Shown: positions 24,250 through 35,363 of the stretch, one piece after another
Position numbering within the stretch: the stretch's first letter is position 1
Layout: each line of letters begins with the position of its first letter
NCBI GenBank assembly: GCA_000328365.1
Contig: KB292507.1
Coordinates: 209,103 to 273,102 of the forward strand
Length of the DNA: 64,000 bases
Direction: 5' to 3'
DNA from: Capitella teleta
Taxonomy: Eukaryota; Annelida; Polychaeta; Capitellidae
Program-made: the position numbers and the translations under genes
Notes under the pieces: model-generated
What the model was told of the DNA's origin: nothing
The model's database searches: none
Seen by the model: the letters and a program-made list of their open reading frames with translations, nothing else

Positions 24250-27170
24250 TTAATCCTCGTTATGGGGGATGACTTCACATTGCCGTATTACAATATTTGC
24301 TAATAGAAATCATCACGACGCATTGACGCATGCGTAATATGCAGTTATTTAATTAGTATTGTACGTGTGTTATATCACTTTACAGTTACGTATTATTCTG
24401 CCTTTAGGGGCTTGTTGAACTATTGAGTAGCTCATTAGACTTAGCTGGGGCAAAAAGGCAGCCGATAGAGCGGGATCCAGACGCAGATTTCGACATGGCA
24501 GTATGATGATCAGAGCCAGAATAATGACACTTTGATAAAAGTGATTTGGTTCTCTTTTTCAGGATCACGCCATTCTGACAAAATCGTTGTCTTTTATAAC
24601 TCGTATGCTTCAGTCTCCCTCTGATTAGTAACCTCTGAGGCACAAATTAATTGTGATCAACAGAATCAACAGAAAAAAAAATCATTCAAGTACACATCTT
24701 AGTTTGCACTTTGATCGACCAACACGAGATACGAATTACGGTCGTAGGGTCTACAATCTTTTCCGAATTACAACTGAGATCAAGTGAAAACTGCATTTGC
24801 CTGTCTGTGTTAACACAGACTTCCTTGTAAATGCTGCGCGCAATGCATTCTGGTCTAGCGGGTAATTATGTAAATTAAGTGTTAAAGTTTACCAAGCTGA
24901 AAAAAAAAAAGAGAAAAGATTACAATTTAAAAAAAAACCCTGATGCAACAAAATGGATATTAAGAAGCTATCAACAGCAAAAGTATGTGTATTTATATTT
25001 ATCGATATTCATTTCCTCTCGTCTCTTACTGAGATAATCTCTTGCCTATCGTGGGTCGCAGAAAGACTCACCGAATACCTACAGTTACTACTGAGTGATC
25101 TCAGATCAGTCATGTGTTTTTTTCAAAGAATTTGGTTTTGTGCTGTGAGTACGTAATATTTGTTCATCTTTCCCACACATCGTTTTGCGTGCTGTTTCGG
25201 CAAACTGGAAACTGGCTGTATAACCAGGTTAATAACTTGGCAGTTCCAATAATTGGCCTAGCGTCCATGTTTCGCAACATAACTGATTTCAATTACCAGA
25301 TACCTGATTAAGAATCGATGAAGCTTTTCGTAAATTTGTGAATCTTCAATCAGCCGAAGAACACTGCTTCCAAGTGACCGACGGCACCTGCGTGTTCGCT
25401 TATTGTATAATAAGAAAAACATAATAGATAAATTCGCTAAAACTCTGCACCCACCCGTTGTGTTATTAAGCAAGTGATAACTATACACATATATAGTTTA
25501 TTGTCACTATACTCTCGGCCGTGACCTCGTAACGATGAGTATTGCCTTGCCCTTAACGACCGTATTTTTACGTATAGTGCGTGCCTAGGCACAGCAATCT
25601 GTGTTGTTTATCAATTACTAGCGACCCTCTGTGAGACGTTACAGTCGACCTCCGTAATGTGATCAACATTAAACCGGCTCCACCAATAATACTGCCGGCT
25701 GCCGGCTTTCGTTTCCCCCGAGCGAAATCTCTGCGACGTCAGCACGCCATGCAGTCATCGTTCTCTTCCTCCAATCCCTTTGCCTCGATGCTTCCAAAAG
25801 ATCATAACAGCACTCTCGCTGCTGCATACTGGCGGAAGATCCGACCAACCCGGAAGTGAGTTTTGGGCAAAGATCCAAAAACCCATCAGGTGTTCTATGA
25901 CACTTGCAGGTATTATTGAATGTACGTACATTTTAAAGCAATGCTATCATTTAATGAAGCACTGTGCATGCTTGTGATGTAAATATCGATTGTTTTACTG
26001 TAGCAATTACTGAATTTATAAAATTATGAGAGTTCGTTTTTATCCACAGATGAATCTAACTTGTCAATACATTTCCTCAGCACCTGTTGGTTTAATTTTA
26101 ACGTTTGTTGCACTGAGTTATGCGTAAGTTATGTTATCTCGATTCTTGATAAGATTGGAGTAAATGAACTAAATATGCATGTTATTGTTCTAGGAGATAG
26201 CAATAATAAAAAATAAGGCCTCAATCTAGCAAGTTGTATTGATTGATAATACGTACTGTAATGGGGTAATGTCATTTAACATCCGTCTCCAGAGCTTAAG
26301 GCCACCATGAGGCGATCAGGTAGACTCATTCTTATTTGTCGAAAGTTGAATTGATACCTTCGATCACGCGTGTACGAAATTATCCGGGGGCGAGTCTTGT
26401 CTCAACTCCTTCTGAGTCGGAAGCTCTCTGACCAAAAACAATATGGATATTGATGGCGTCCGTAATTGGAGAACACGAAAAAACAAAACGGAATTCAGGA
26501 AACGGAAATGAACACAAAGGGAGCACGTGATTTGCAAAGTGGGAATAGAAACACGTACGGCTGGGTTATTTCATTTCATTTCATTTATTACATTTAAAAC
26601 GCATTTTCAGCAATATAAAAGAACATTCAAATGTGCTGTATAAACAGAGGTAAAAAGGAAAATCATTAAATACTAGAAAATGCAATGCTAAAATAGTAAG
26701 TCTTAATTTGGGGTTTAAAAGTATCAAGCGATTGCTGGTTCTGTAGGTTGGAAGGTAATCGGTTCCAAAGGATAGGTGCTTGATGGGCGAATGTTCGGTA
26801 GCCATATGATTGAAGATGAAATTTAGGTACAGACAACAATGTGAAGTTTGATGATCGAAGGGAGCTAGCAGGTGTATAAACATACTTTCAGGGTTAGTCG
26901 TAAGTTTCATAGCATATTTTTAAGAATGGAGAAATTAACAATTTCGAATTCTGATCATTTGCAGTTAAGAAAAAACCAAAGAACCGAGGAGTAACCAGGA
27001 GTTGCGGTATAAAACTTAATAATTATGAGCCACTTAGCCAGTGAAAATTCGAATGCCCATGCAAGCTCTAAGAGTATCGAAAATAGGTGGTTTGAATTTC
27101 CAATGTATTATACGTATCCGAATATTATTTAGCGTGCTTGACTCATTTTCTGTGATTTTATATATTGAAT
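24250..27170. other. spacer; possible CpG-rich promoter-like patch near 25.7 kb
   Basis: 25670-25860 is more GC- and CpG-rich than its surroundings and includes GACGTCAG. An ATG at 25749 opens 37 codons (MQSSFSSSNPFASM...) ending near AA|GTGAGT at 25855, which could be a first exon; I found no convincing second exon. A minus-strand frame at 26581-26910 has no domain. Otherwise featureless. Confidence 0.4.
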
Positions 27171-27178
27171 TACATCAG

Positions 27179-27520
27179 AGATACTCTATAGCATGGATTG
27201 ATCGCTTACATTTGTATAATGTTGCCGAAGTTCGTTATGATAGCGACGAGATTCAAAGCTACTAAATACTTCCGGTTATCAATAATCACAGCTTGAATAA
27301 TAGGTCGAGATTGAAAGCAACAAATTGACAGATCTTTTGCAGCAAATTGGGAATTATCAGTTGCATGAATCTAAAACCTTTAGATATAATCATTAATGAT
27401 TTTTGAGTGAAGATTGTGAGCCAAAGTACGTACCAAGAGAGCTGTAAGAATCAGCTCTCGTTTGCAGTGATTGATGCATTGAAGATAATTTTAAAACATC
27501 AAATAGCGATTTCAAGAAAA
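27179..27520 (+). repeat. dispersed repeat R2, copy 1
   Basis: Aligns with the reverse complement of about 45245-45547. Shared words are GCATGGATTGATCGCT, GAAGTTCGTTATGAT, TACTTCCGGTTATCAATAAT and ATTATCAGT. The family is unrecognised and no coding frame is shared. The two copies are inverted relative to each other, 18 kb apart. Confidence 0.75.
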
Positions 27521-27524
27521 CAGC

Positions 27525-28725
27525 AAACTCTGCTTGATGCATGCAATCGAGATTAATTTTTTATATGTTTTACTACATTAAATTAAAACGTTTTAATAAA
27601 ATAATAGTACGACACTCTGTCATTTGCATCCTATAATAATTATTGTATCCTATTAATAATTATATATTGTTTTGCTGCAATACAATTTCAATACAATTTC
27701 AATTCAATTCTCTGAGCTTCATGGACACTATTCGCCTTTGGAAAGCAAAGCAACTAATTGCAATTTAAATGATTTGATGTGAGTGGCTTTTAATTTTTTT
27801 ACATCAATTCAATACAAAATCTCATAAATACCAGTCATTCATGAAAAGGCTTACAATGTTTAAAGAGCATATGAATTGTGAACAAAGTGAAACTAAGGAA
27901 CTCCAGTGTGTTATATTGCAGCTCATTCATAAAATTGTATTTCACCATGAATATTTCAACATGATATAGAACACTTAATAATAAACTATGAAAAATGCTC
28001 ATGAAAGGTAAGAGCCCTGAGAACAAAACTTCAGATTAAAACAGTCTTTAAAATGAATAAAATCTACAGCTAATACCCCTCAAAAAAAAAAATAAAAAAT
28101 AAATAAATAAATAAAATAAAAGTATTCGTACAAATAAATTATACAGGATTATAGTAGGTGAAAGAAAAATAAAATAAAAACAAAACAAAAACAAATCAAA
28201 ACTACAACATAAAGGTAGCTTAATCAGATTGTAAAATGAATAAAAGCACAAAGTAATTCTTCACTAGTAATTTCAAAGTTTAAAAACATCAGGCCATCTC
28301 TTAAATAACAAAGGTCTTTCATGGCTAATGATTCAGCAATGTACATTTTCACTAATGACAGATTACATGCAACCATAAAAACAATAATTGCTGGCAAGCT
28401 TTACAATGGCGTTACAGCTGCTCAGGCACTGCATATAAAAACTTAAGGAGCGTATCAGTCGGGCCAAAATTAAGTTTCCTTTTGGCAAATTATTTATAAA
28501 TTTAGTACGAGTTCTTATACATGTATTTAATTACCAAATACGTTTTAAACATTTTCGCCATGCTGTTAAAATTGACTCAATATTTCTGCATTATAATGCA
28601 TCCTAATGCAGTATAATGTATCCTAAGTTTAAATCGTGATCATTGTTGTACGAGGTTAATACTAAAAAAAAAAAAATTAAATTTAAAGATATGAAAACTG
28701 AATGTAATGTTTAAAATATGTGAGA
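27525..28725. other. AT-rich spacer
   Basis: No supported gene. AATA-type microsatellite at about 28090-28125 and A-rich tracts. Open frames on the minus strand (for example 28048-28251) are low-complexity. Confidence 0.6.
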
Positions 28726-28728
28726 CAT

Positions 28729-28789
28729 GGGATTTGAACCGGGAACCTCAGAGTCGTGAGTGGAGCACATTGCCACTACACCACAAAGG
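28729..28789 (-). repeat. tRNA-derived SINE head, copy 1
   Basis: On the minus strand, GTGGTGTAGTGGCAATG resembles a Pol III A box and CCCGGTTCAAATCCC a B box. The spacing resembles a tRNA, but the stems do not pair well, so it is a tRNA-derived repeat and not a functional gene. The body that precedes it on the minus strand, with GAGCATAACTCT (plus strand), recurs with the copy at 29.4 kb. Confidence 0.6.
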
Positions 28790-29382
28790 AAAGTGCGAAA
28801 GCATATGGCAGTATCAAAATATATAAGATTGCATGCTGGATCGAGAGTAGATGCTGTAACGAGCATAACTCTAGAACCAAAAGAGTGATTTAAATCATGA
28901 GCACATTTCTTTCTTGAAATTTTGTTCCCTACAGAATGGCATTTGTTAGAAAAGCGTCAGAATATTCGTTGCTGAATGAGGTGTTTAATTGCTCATTAAC
29001 TGGGCATAGTTTTTAGGGGTCTGAACAGTATCACTGAACACTCCATTTTGACCTAGATTTCATGCCAATGCTTGGAAGTGAAAGTATGAGGCACATGGTC
29101 ACTGTGACCTTTGAGATACAGTCACACAAGCAAAATGCGGGCAGGCTTTTCATCTTGCTATAAAGAATCAAGGCATCGGAGGAACTCCGACCATGGGTAA
29201 ATCGATAGGAGATACTAGAATGTACTGAATGGACATGATTGATGGCACTAAAGGTCACGTATCAAAGTAAAGTAAAACAAAAGTTAAAGTAAGTTTAAAT
29301 TCGAGATAAATGTTGTACAACGGTTACATTAACAAAATGTAAATGTTTGAACAAAATATAACTTTAGAAAATAAAAAGAAAT

Positions 29383-29444
29383 GGGATTCGAACGGTGAAC
29401 CTCAGATTCTCTGGTAGGCCATCTTGCCACTAAATTACAAAGGC
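29383..29444 (-). repeat. tRNA-derived SINE head, copy 2
   Basis: Minus strand reads TTTAGTGGCAAGATGG ... GAGGTTCACCGTTCGAATCCC, a diverged relative of the copy at 28729. The plus-strand flank ATGAGCATAACTCTGAATCGAA matches the flank of copy 1 (ACGAGCATAACTCTAGAACC), so the whole repeat body is duplicated and not only the head. Confidence 0.6.
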
Positions 29445-29592
29445 ATGAGACGAAACATCTGGCCATATCAAAACATGGACTGAAAAATTACATGGTAGTC
29501 AAGTTGATGGTGTCCTTTATGAGCATAACTCTGAATCGAATGTGTGATTGGAGTCCATGAGCATATTTACACAAGTACAAGTACAATTGTAA

Positions 29593-29832
29593 GTGTGAGT
29601 GTGAGTGTGAGTGTGAGAAGAAGTGAGAGATAGAGAAGGTGTGTGAGTATGATTGTAAGTGCAAGTGTGAGTGTAAATGTTAGTGTTAGTGTAAGTGTAA
29701 GTGATGGTGTAAGTGCATGTGAGTGTAAGTGCGAGTGCAGGTGTGAGTATGAGTGTAAATGTAAGTTTAAACGTCAGTGTGAGTGTGAGGAGTGTGTGAT
29801 TGTGAGTGTAAGGGTAAGTGTAACAAGGGTGA
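29593..29832 (+). repeat. (GTGAGT)n-type degenerate microsatellite
   Basis: About 240 bases built from GTGAGT, GTAAGT and GTGTGA words with small variations. The 88-codon frame across it (CECKCECR...) is a translation artefact of the repeat. These words also happen to be consensus 5' splice sites, so the tract is a dense array of donor-like motifs. Confidence 0.9.
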
Positions 29833-30003
29833 GCGAGGGTTTATGTGTCAATGCATTGACTGTATGTGTATATGTTGGTGATGGTTTTGCAATGTATATG
29901 GTGCTTTAAATTGTCATGTAATCATGCAGTTATGAAGGGGATGATTTTTAAATGCAAATTGTTCACTTAATAATTGAAATTAAATGGAAAAATATTCTTG
30001 AAT

Positions 30004-30072
30004 GAGATTCGAACTTGGATGATCTGCTTGATCTGCGTAGTTCTTGACTCTACCACTCTATCATGGAGTCAC
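30004..30072 (-). repeat. tRNA-derived head, copy 3
   Basis: Minus strand reads GATAGAGTGGTAGAGTC, an A-box-like word, then AAGTTCGAATCTC as the B box. It lies about 620 bases after copy 2, which in turn lies about 650 after copy 1. The body differs from the first two, so it may be another subfamily. Confidence 0.5.
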
Positions 30073-30610
30073 ATGCTGTAACTGTCTGTTATTCAAGATT
30101 TTTTAGCAGTTAACAGAACCAATTATTGTCATTTAATTAACTGCTAGTGATAGCCAAAAACTTGTGGGCATTAAAGTTGTATAGATCACATTTATACGCA
30201 TCTAATGGCGAAAAGTTTTTACTCGTAAATGTTTATAGTTAACGAGCTGTGATTAGTTGGGAATTAAAATTTCTAATTAAACAACGGGACTTGTGCCACT
30301 ATGAAGCATGGTATTTTGGCTTGGTTAATCCTGATTTTCGTAGTTTTATGGCGGAGACGTGATATGCTCTGATCACACTGAGACGCTCATTATATATTAT
30401 TAGCTCTATGCTCAATCACTACTCATCTCTCCGCACAATAGACGGTACCTTTTGGAATAAAGATTCATTAGTGGCAATTCGTCTCAAGAGTTGTTTCTGC
30501 TCGCCCTAGTTTTATGACAATATTACTTACAAAGCTACAGTCCAAAGAAGCAACATTCAACGGGCGACTGTGACCTTGACCTCTCCGAAAAGTTTGAAGC
30601 CGGATAACAT

Positions 30611-31310
30611 GAAAAAGATGGGGAACTGAATTTTAAGTGATGTTCTATTGACTCATAGCACCAGTTGATAGCATTCCGTGCCAAAAACACCATGCCTGGA
30701 TGCAAGCGTTAGGAAATAATGCATTCCAAATATCGGGGTTAGCATTGGGCTCATGGAAGAATGACTTCCATTACGAAGTATAGGAGGCAAACGTCAGCTG
30801 AGGGCTTGCCGTGATTGGTCCCGTTCTCCTCGTGAAGCTATCGATTTCAGCCAATCAGAGCAGATCATCTTCGCCATAAAAGGACATCTTTGTTGTTAAC
30901 GAAACGAAAGCGCATGCGTGGTGCACTCTGGCTGACCTTTATACTGTTTCAGGATGAGAAACCATGGTAGGTGTCCTAGAAAATCGCTTGTTAAAATAAG
31001 AAAAATAGCGAAAACTATTTTTTTTTCGCGCCTGACTGGTGGCAAAATGATATTCTATCTATTTCTGAAAATAAAATAAAAAAATATCCAGGGGTTTAGT
31101 CGCAGGACACGCTGATATGACGAGGCCCATTGTAAAAGATGGGGAACTCGGTGTTTCATCACAGCTCCTGACGTCACGCCTAATTAGCAATATATCTCCC
31201 GCGAAATCGTTAAGGATGATATTCCTTATGTGGGCCAGGCATAGGAATCATTTTTGGTGCATCAAATAACGACTCAAAGTCCATTTTTAACCAGTTCTCC
31301 CTCCCTTTAA
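30611..31310 (+). mobile_element. TTAA MITE family M1, copy 2
   Basis: Same element as 10620-11263, ending CTCCCTCCCTTTAA at 31297-31310. The left terminus is worn (AAAAAGATGGGGAA). It retains the internal block after GCGCATGCG (about 55 bp, with GGATGAGAAACCATGG) that copy 1 lacks. Confidence 0.8.
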
Positions 31311-31780
31311 GTCTCTGACATTTGGCTTTTTTCCCTTCACAAAAGTGTAATTAAATGCTAATTAATGAGTGGATAACTCATTTCTGTAATTAACGATCTT
31401 ACACACTAGGTTTTAATACAAAATTTGTGCACGTTGTAAATGTGCATTGAATGGTGAAAACTTTATTGAAAACCAAGCTATATTCACGTAATTATGAGCA
31501 TGACTAGATTTTCACTTAATTGGCTCGTGTGACCTTAACCTTCATCCAATTTCATAAAACTTCTTTCAGACCTGCGTCTGGATTCAATGCATATTGTGAC
31601 GAAATTTTAAAGCTCTAGGTGTATAAACACCAACGAACTGGTGAAAAAAGTGAAGTGCAGACAGACAAACGGAAGCTATTGATATAGGTAAATCTAGGAT
31701 TTACCCATAATAATAGTCACCACAAAAATCGTAACACGCATCCAGTAAATTCCCCACACAGAGGAAGAGGATACAAGTTC
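31311..31780. other. spacer downstream of the trypsin gene
   Basis: No gene seen. The 31440-31680 stretch, ending near GTGCAGACAGACAAACGG, looks like a decayed interspersed repeat, but I cannot name it. Confidence 0.45.
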
Positions 31781-31787
31781 CACACCT

Positions 31788-31793
31788 TTTATT
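31788..31793 (-). terminator. polyadenylation signal of the TSR-trypsin gene
   Basis: AATAAA on the minus strand, 74 bases past the stop codon at 31867. Confidence 0.65.
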
Positions 31794-31866
31794 AGTTTTA
31801 CATAGTATACCATAAGACATAAATATTGAGCACACATGTACACAGAAAGATGACGAGAGTAATTCC

Positions 31867-33661
31867 TTAGTTGTTTTTAAGGATTTTCGTGATCCATTGC
31901 GAGAAATTTGTAACTTTTGTGTAAATTCCGAATTTTCCTTTGTCGCCACATCCTTCTCCGAAGCTGGTCACGCCATACACGTGCCACCGTCTGCGACCAT
32001 TGTGCTCGATTTCACACATCAAAGGGCCGCCAGAATCGCCTGCACAGGTATCAACGCCCCCGCGACGATATCCAGCGCACATCTGGTTCGTAGTGATCTC
32101 ATACTCAAAGGCGTCTTGGCATTTCGTGTCGGTCACTATGGGCACGGGGGCTTCGCGAAGGATGTCGGTGCCGAACAGATGTGTGTCTTTCATTTTACCC
32201 CAACCGATGGCGTAGCAGATTGTGTTCGTGGGCAGGGTATCTTCCTTACGAGGGATGCAGGCAAAATCGACTGAAGAGCTCCGGTTGACCGGCTTCTGTA
32301 GCTTAACTAAGGCGATGTCGCTATCAATTGTGGTCATGTCAAAATCCGGATGCACAAATTCGTGCACTGGTCTCTGGTCGAACTCTGACCCTTCGTCGTA
32401 GGTCAAATCCCACTCGCCAGTACGGATGATCACTCGTCTCCTCCGTCCTTTGCGGCGCAAACAGTGAGCAGCGGTTAGCACCCAACTTGGTGTGAGAAGG
32501 ACTCCACCGCAGTACTGCTCATGCCACTTAGTCAGAATAGCAACCTATGTGGGCATAACAAGATTTTGTCTCGAAACAACGCTGCTTTCACGCCTACCTG
32601 CCACGGCCAACTTCCCCGTCGTGTCTCTTGACCACCAACTATTCTCAGCGAGGGAGCTGTTTTTCGAATCCCGCATGTATCCGCGTCGAAGGCGGTTGTC
32701 TCAACTAACCGATCTGATGATACCTCGCTTTCTGGGGTCGGGTTTGTTGGAGTCTCAGCTGAGAAAAACGATACTTACTCATTGAACGTTAGTCTGCATG
32801 TTGATAACCAGCACCGACCTGACTTATGCGCGTTTTGTTCGCTGCTGGTGACGTCATCCTCCTCCTTTTTGCGTCGTCTGCATGGACCATCAGTGCACCC
32901 CTTTTCTTCCAACAGCACCGTATTGCGACACCAGCGTTGTAACGAGCACGTTCTGTATCGGCGTCGCTTGCAGGAGCGAGTGCAGACCGACCACGTGGAC
33001 CAATCTTCGTAGAGAAGGTCGTACATGAGATCTTCCAAACGCCGGCCGATTCCCCAGCGACCTCTGCGCTGAGGCTGACACCGCCCAGAAGACGTTCGTT
33101 GACATCGTCGTTGCTCATGCAGAACGCTGCCTTCACATTCTGAGCTCAGGACACAGGGGCGACTGCGTTGTTGTCGACATGAACTGCTGCAAGCGCCCCA
33201 TTTGGACCAATCCCCATATCGACCGCTGAATTCCACACCCTTGCCTTTATCCTACAATCATGCAACCCGGTTTAGCAATTAATGGAGCAGACGAAGAAGA
33301 ATGTATAAAGAGGTATTACTGCACTGAATAACCGCAATATGCACTCACTGACACTTGGGTTACGTATAAGTACGCTCCAGCAAACACCTTTACACAAAAT
33401 AAATTCATTTTGAATCGACAATTTCCCTTCGTTACAATACATTTAATGAAATATCATGAAGTTTACTGCAGAGAGAGGAGAAACGAAAACAGTGTTGTAT
33501 GAGGAATAATACATGATGCGTGCAGCACAGCGAATGCCCTCAAATGCTCTGTTAGACTTAGGATTAGCTCATCTGATACTCACTGTTGCAGTAACGAGGC
33601 GCCTGGTAGTGCACACCTGTAGAATGGCCCACACCAACAGTGAAAGTTGCGTAACATCCAT
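31867..33661 (-). CDS. secreted TSR-TSR-trypsin serine protease
   Basis: Four exons: 33661-33584, 33251-32819, 32758-32598 and 32544-31867. They join in phase into 449 residues; introns are 332, 60 and 53 nt. Residues 1-26 are a signal peptide (LSLLVWAILQVC). Two thrombospondin type 1 repeats follow at about 38-85 (WSKWGACSSSC) and 107-150 (WSTWSVCTRSC). A Cys199-Gly linker, which usually disulphide-bonds to the protease, precedes activation site R209|IVGG. The chymotrypsin-fold domain is complete: His251 (TAAHC), Asp300 (DIAL), Ser395 (GDSGGP). Asp389 at the chymotrypsin 189 position predicts cleavage after Arg/Lys. The residue at position 225 is Phe429 (KFGIY), not the usual Pro. TSRs suggest binding to glycosaminoglycans or matrix. 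Likely a zymogen in an extracellular or immune cascade; substrate unknown. The third exon boundary (TCAG|GTCGGT) is the least certain: a stronger-looking donor nearby would give an impossible 20-nt intron and a stop. Confidence 0.85.
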
Positions 33662-33881
33662 TGTGTTATGGCTGCAAAGTTCACCCACTCAAAATGAAAC
33701 TTGATGCGCTGAACATTGGCCGTTTGGAATGCGTATTTCTCTTCTCTGCGAGTTGCAACTTCTCTAGCGTCCTTCGCTCAATGTGCATTTAATTCAGCAA
33801 GCAATGGTTAACAGCTGACTGTGAAGAAGCTTATTTCTTGGTAGCCGCGCAAGATAAAAGCTGTCAAACCGAGGATTAAGA

Positions 33882-33900
33882 TTATATAGGTCAAAGGTCG
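33882..33900 (-). promoter_or_regulatory. TATA box with adjacent DR1 nuclear-receptor element
   Basis: On the minus strand, TATATAA (33888-33882) lies about 220 bases upstream of the protease ATG. Directly upstream of it, on the plus strand, 33888-33900 reads AGGTCA-A-AGGTCG: two nuclear-receptor half sites as a direct repeat with one-base spacing (DR1), the type bound by HNF4, RXR and COUP-TF family factors. The second half site has one mismatch to AGGTCA. Function is inferred. Confidence 0.5.
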
Positions 33901-33904
33901 AAGC

Positions 33905-35255
33905 ACTTTCAATTGAGTGTGGTTAATCGAGGAGGAATTAAGGATGTAACACGTGTAACTGAATATGTTAGATACGTCACCAACGCCTACTGCTATAGGA
34001 GTATAACCAACAAAAACCGGATTTTAGAAATCACAGCCATACATTTCTGCACTTCCATGATAACGCATGCATTTAATTTATTTGGTACGAGTATGTGCTC
34101 GAAGCGCGTTTTAAATGGCGACGTAACTAGGTTTGTTTACTCATTGATGCATTGATACCATAACGTTCACAATAGAACGGAGATGTGCGTTGTGAAATTC
34201 ATAACGCATAATTATCGTTCCATATAGGAATTTTGATAGAAAGGCGTTATGATACCCCCAGATGTGGAAAATGGGAGGAATGTATGCATCTGGTGGAAAC
34301 CGGCTTTCACAAACGTTATAATCTCTATTCTTACGCAATTGATTATTAATCCGAAGCATGCTCGTTCCCAATACTCCCCCTAGTCTTGAGAGGATAAATA
34401 TAATAGGAGTAAAAGTAATGTATTTGGGCATTCTCGGCATCGTCGCATGAGCTGCACGCTTTTGTGATAAAAATATGAATGTCTCGAAAATCATACCTTT
34501 GTATTTTAATCTTAGGCATAGACCTATTTGAGGGGTGAGGCAGCATGTCATTCCACAAGCAGCTTAGTTTGTCGATCCAAGGGAATGCTGCCGCTGGCTG
34601 TAGCCTTACAAGGATCCGTCACAATTCCACAGATGATCATAATATTATAAGATGCCTGCTGGTGTTCCGATTATTAGTACATAATCAAGAACAAAGTCAA
34701 TTTTGGGGTGAATATTTGAAGTATTTGTCGTGAATTACAGTGTACGAAATAACAGTTTCCCATTGGTTCTTATTCTATGAGGATCAAGGAGCAATTAAGC
34801 ATCTCACGTGGCCATCGTTCGTCGTCGCCTCCGTCGGGGTAGGAGGACGACCATCGCCGATGTTGCTCACACTCTTTTGGTGGTGTCTCACGTTGAAGAA
34901 TTTCGGATAGGAGAACGTGTGATACCGGTGGGTAAGCAGTTTTTCTCTCCCTCCCTCTTGAACCCGAGCTTTTTCCACGCCAGATCCATTGCCACGAATC
35001 AACGACCCATTCGGTGAGCAGAGGCACAAAAGGTCATTTGAGAAACCTCATAACGCTCTACAAGACGATATAGTTTTTAAGGTTAAATAATTACGTGGTG
35101 GGTGAGCTACTGATTGGAATGCGTTATTATGCTCAAGTTATTATCTTAATTATTGCATTGTTAAAATAGTTTTAGCCTTTTTAGCACCAAATAGCCCTTT
35201 AGTACTAAATTGAAAGAGGGGAAATACTGTGTATACATGTAAATTAATGTATGGT
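33905..35255. other. spacer between trypsin and noggin-like genes
   Basis: No gene I can support. 34780-35030 is CpG-richer and open in several frames on both strands, including a minus-strand MDLAWKKLGFKREGEK... segment running to AAC|GTGAGA near 34892. It could be an exon of an unknown gene or a regulatory patch. The remainder is AT-rich. Confidence 0.4.
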
Positions 35256-35263
35256 ATATTGAT

Positions 35264-35269
35264 TTTATT
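35264..35269 (-). terminator. polyadenylation signal of the noggin-like gene
   Basis: AATAAA on the minus strand, 95 bases after the stop codon. Confidence 0.6.
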
Positions 35270-35363
35270 TCAAAAGGCAACTAAACTTATGAAGTCAAAT
35301 TCACATTTTTGTCCCTATGCAATATTAGTCGAGAGATTAGAAAGAGAATAGAACATCTACTAC

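Noticed and set aside
29643-29909. Cys/Glu-rich protein (CECKCECR)
   Set aside because: Pure translation of the GTGAGT microsatellite.
28729-30072. Functional tRNA genes
   Set aside because: A and B boxes are recognisable, but cloverleaf stems do not pair consistently and the copies carry shared repeat bodies, so these are tRNA-derived repeats.
29593-30075. CRISPR-like or bacterial repeat array
   Set aside because: Repeats are a degenerate microsatellite and tRNA-derived heads in a eukaryotic context, with no spacer structure.
32759-32778. 20-nt intron in the trypsin gene using the strong donor ATGA|GTAAGT
   Set aside because: Too short for an animal intron, and the joined frame meets a stop at once. 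The TCAG|GTCGGT donor 40 bases earlier gives a 60-nt intron in the right phase.
34770-35029. Gene on either strand in the CpG-richer patch
   Set aside because: Several frames are open simultaneously, none with a recognisable domain. Left as a possible regulatory patch.
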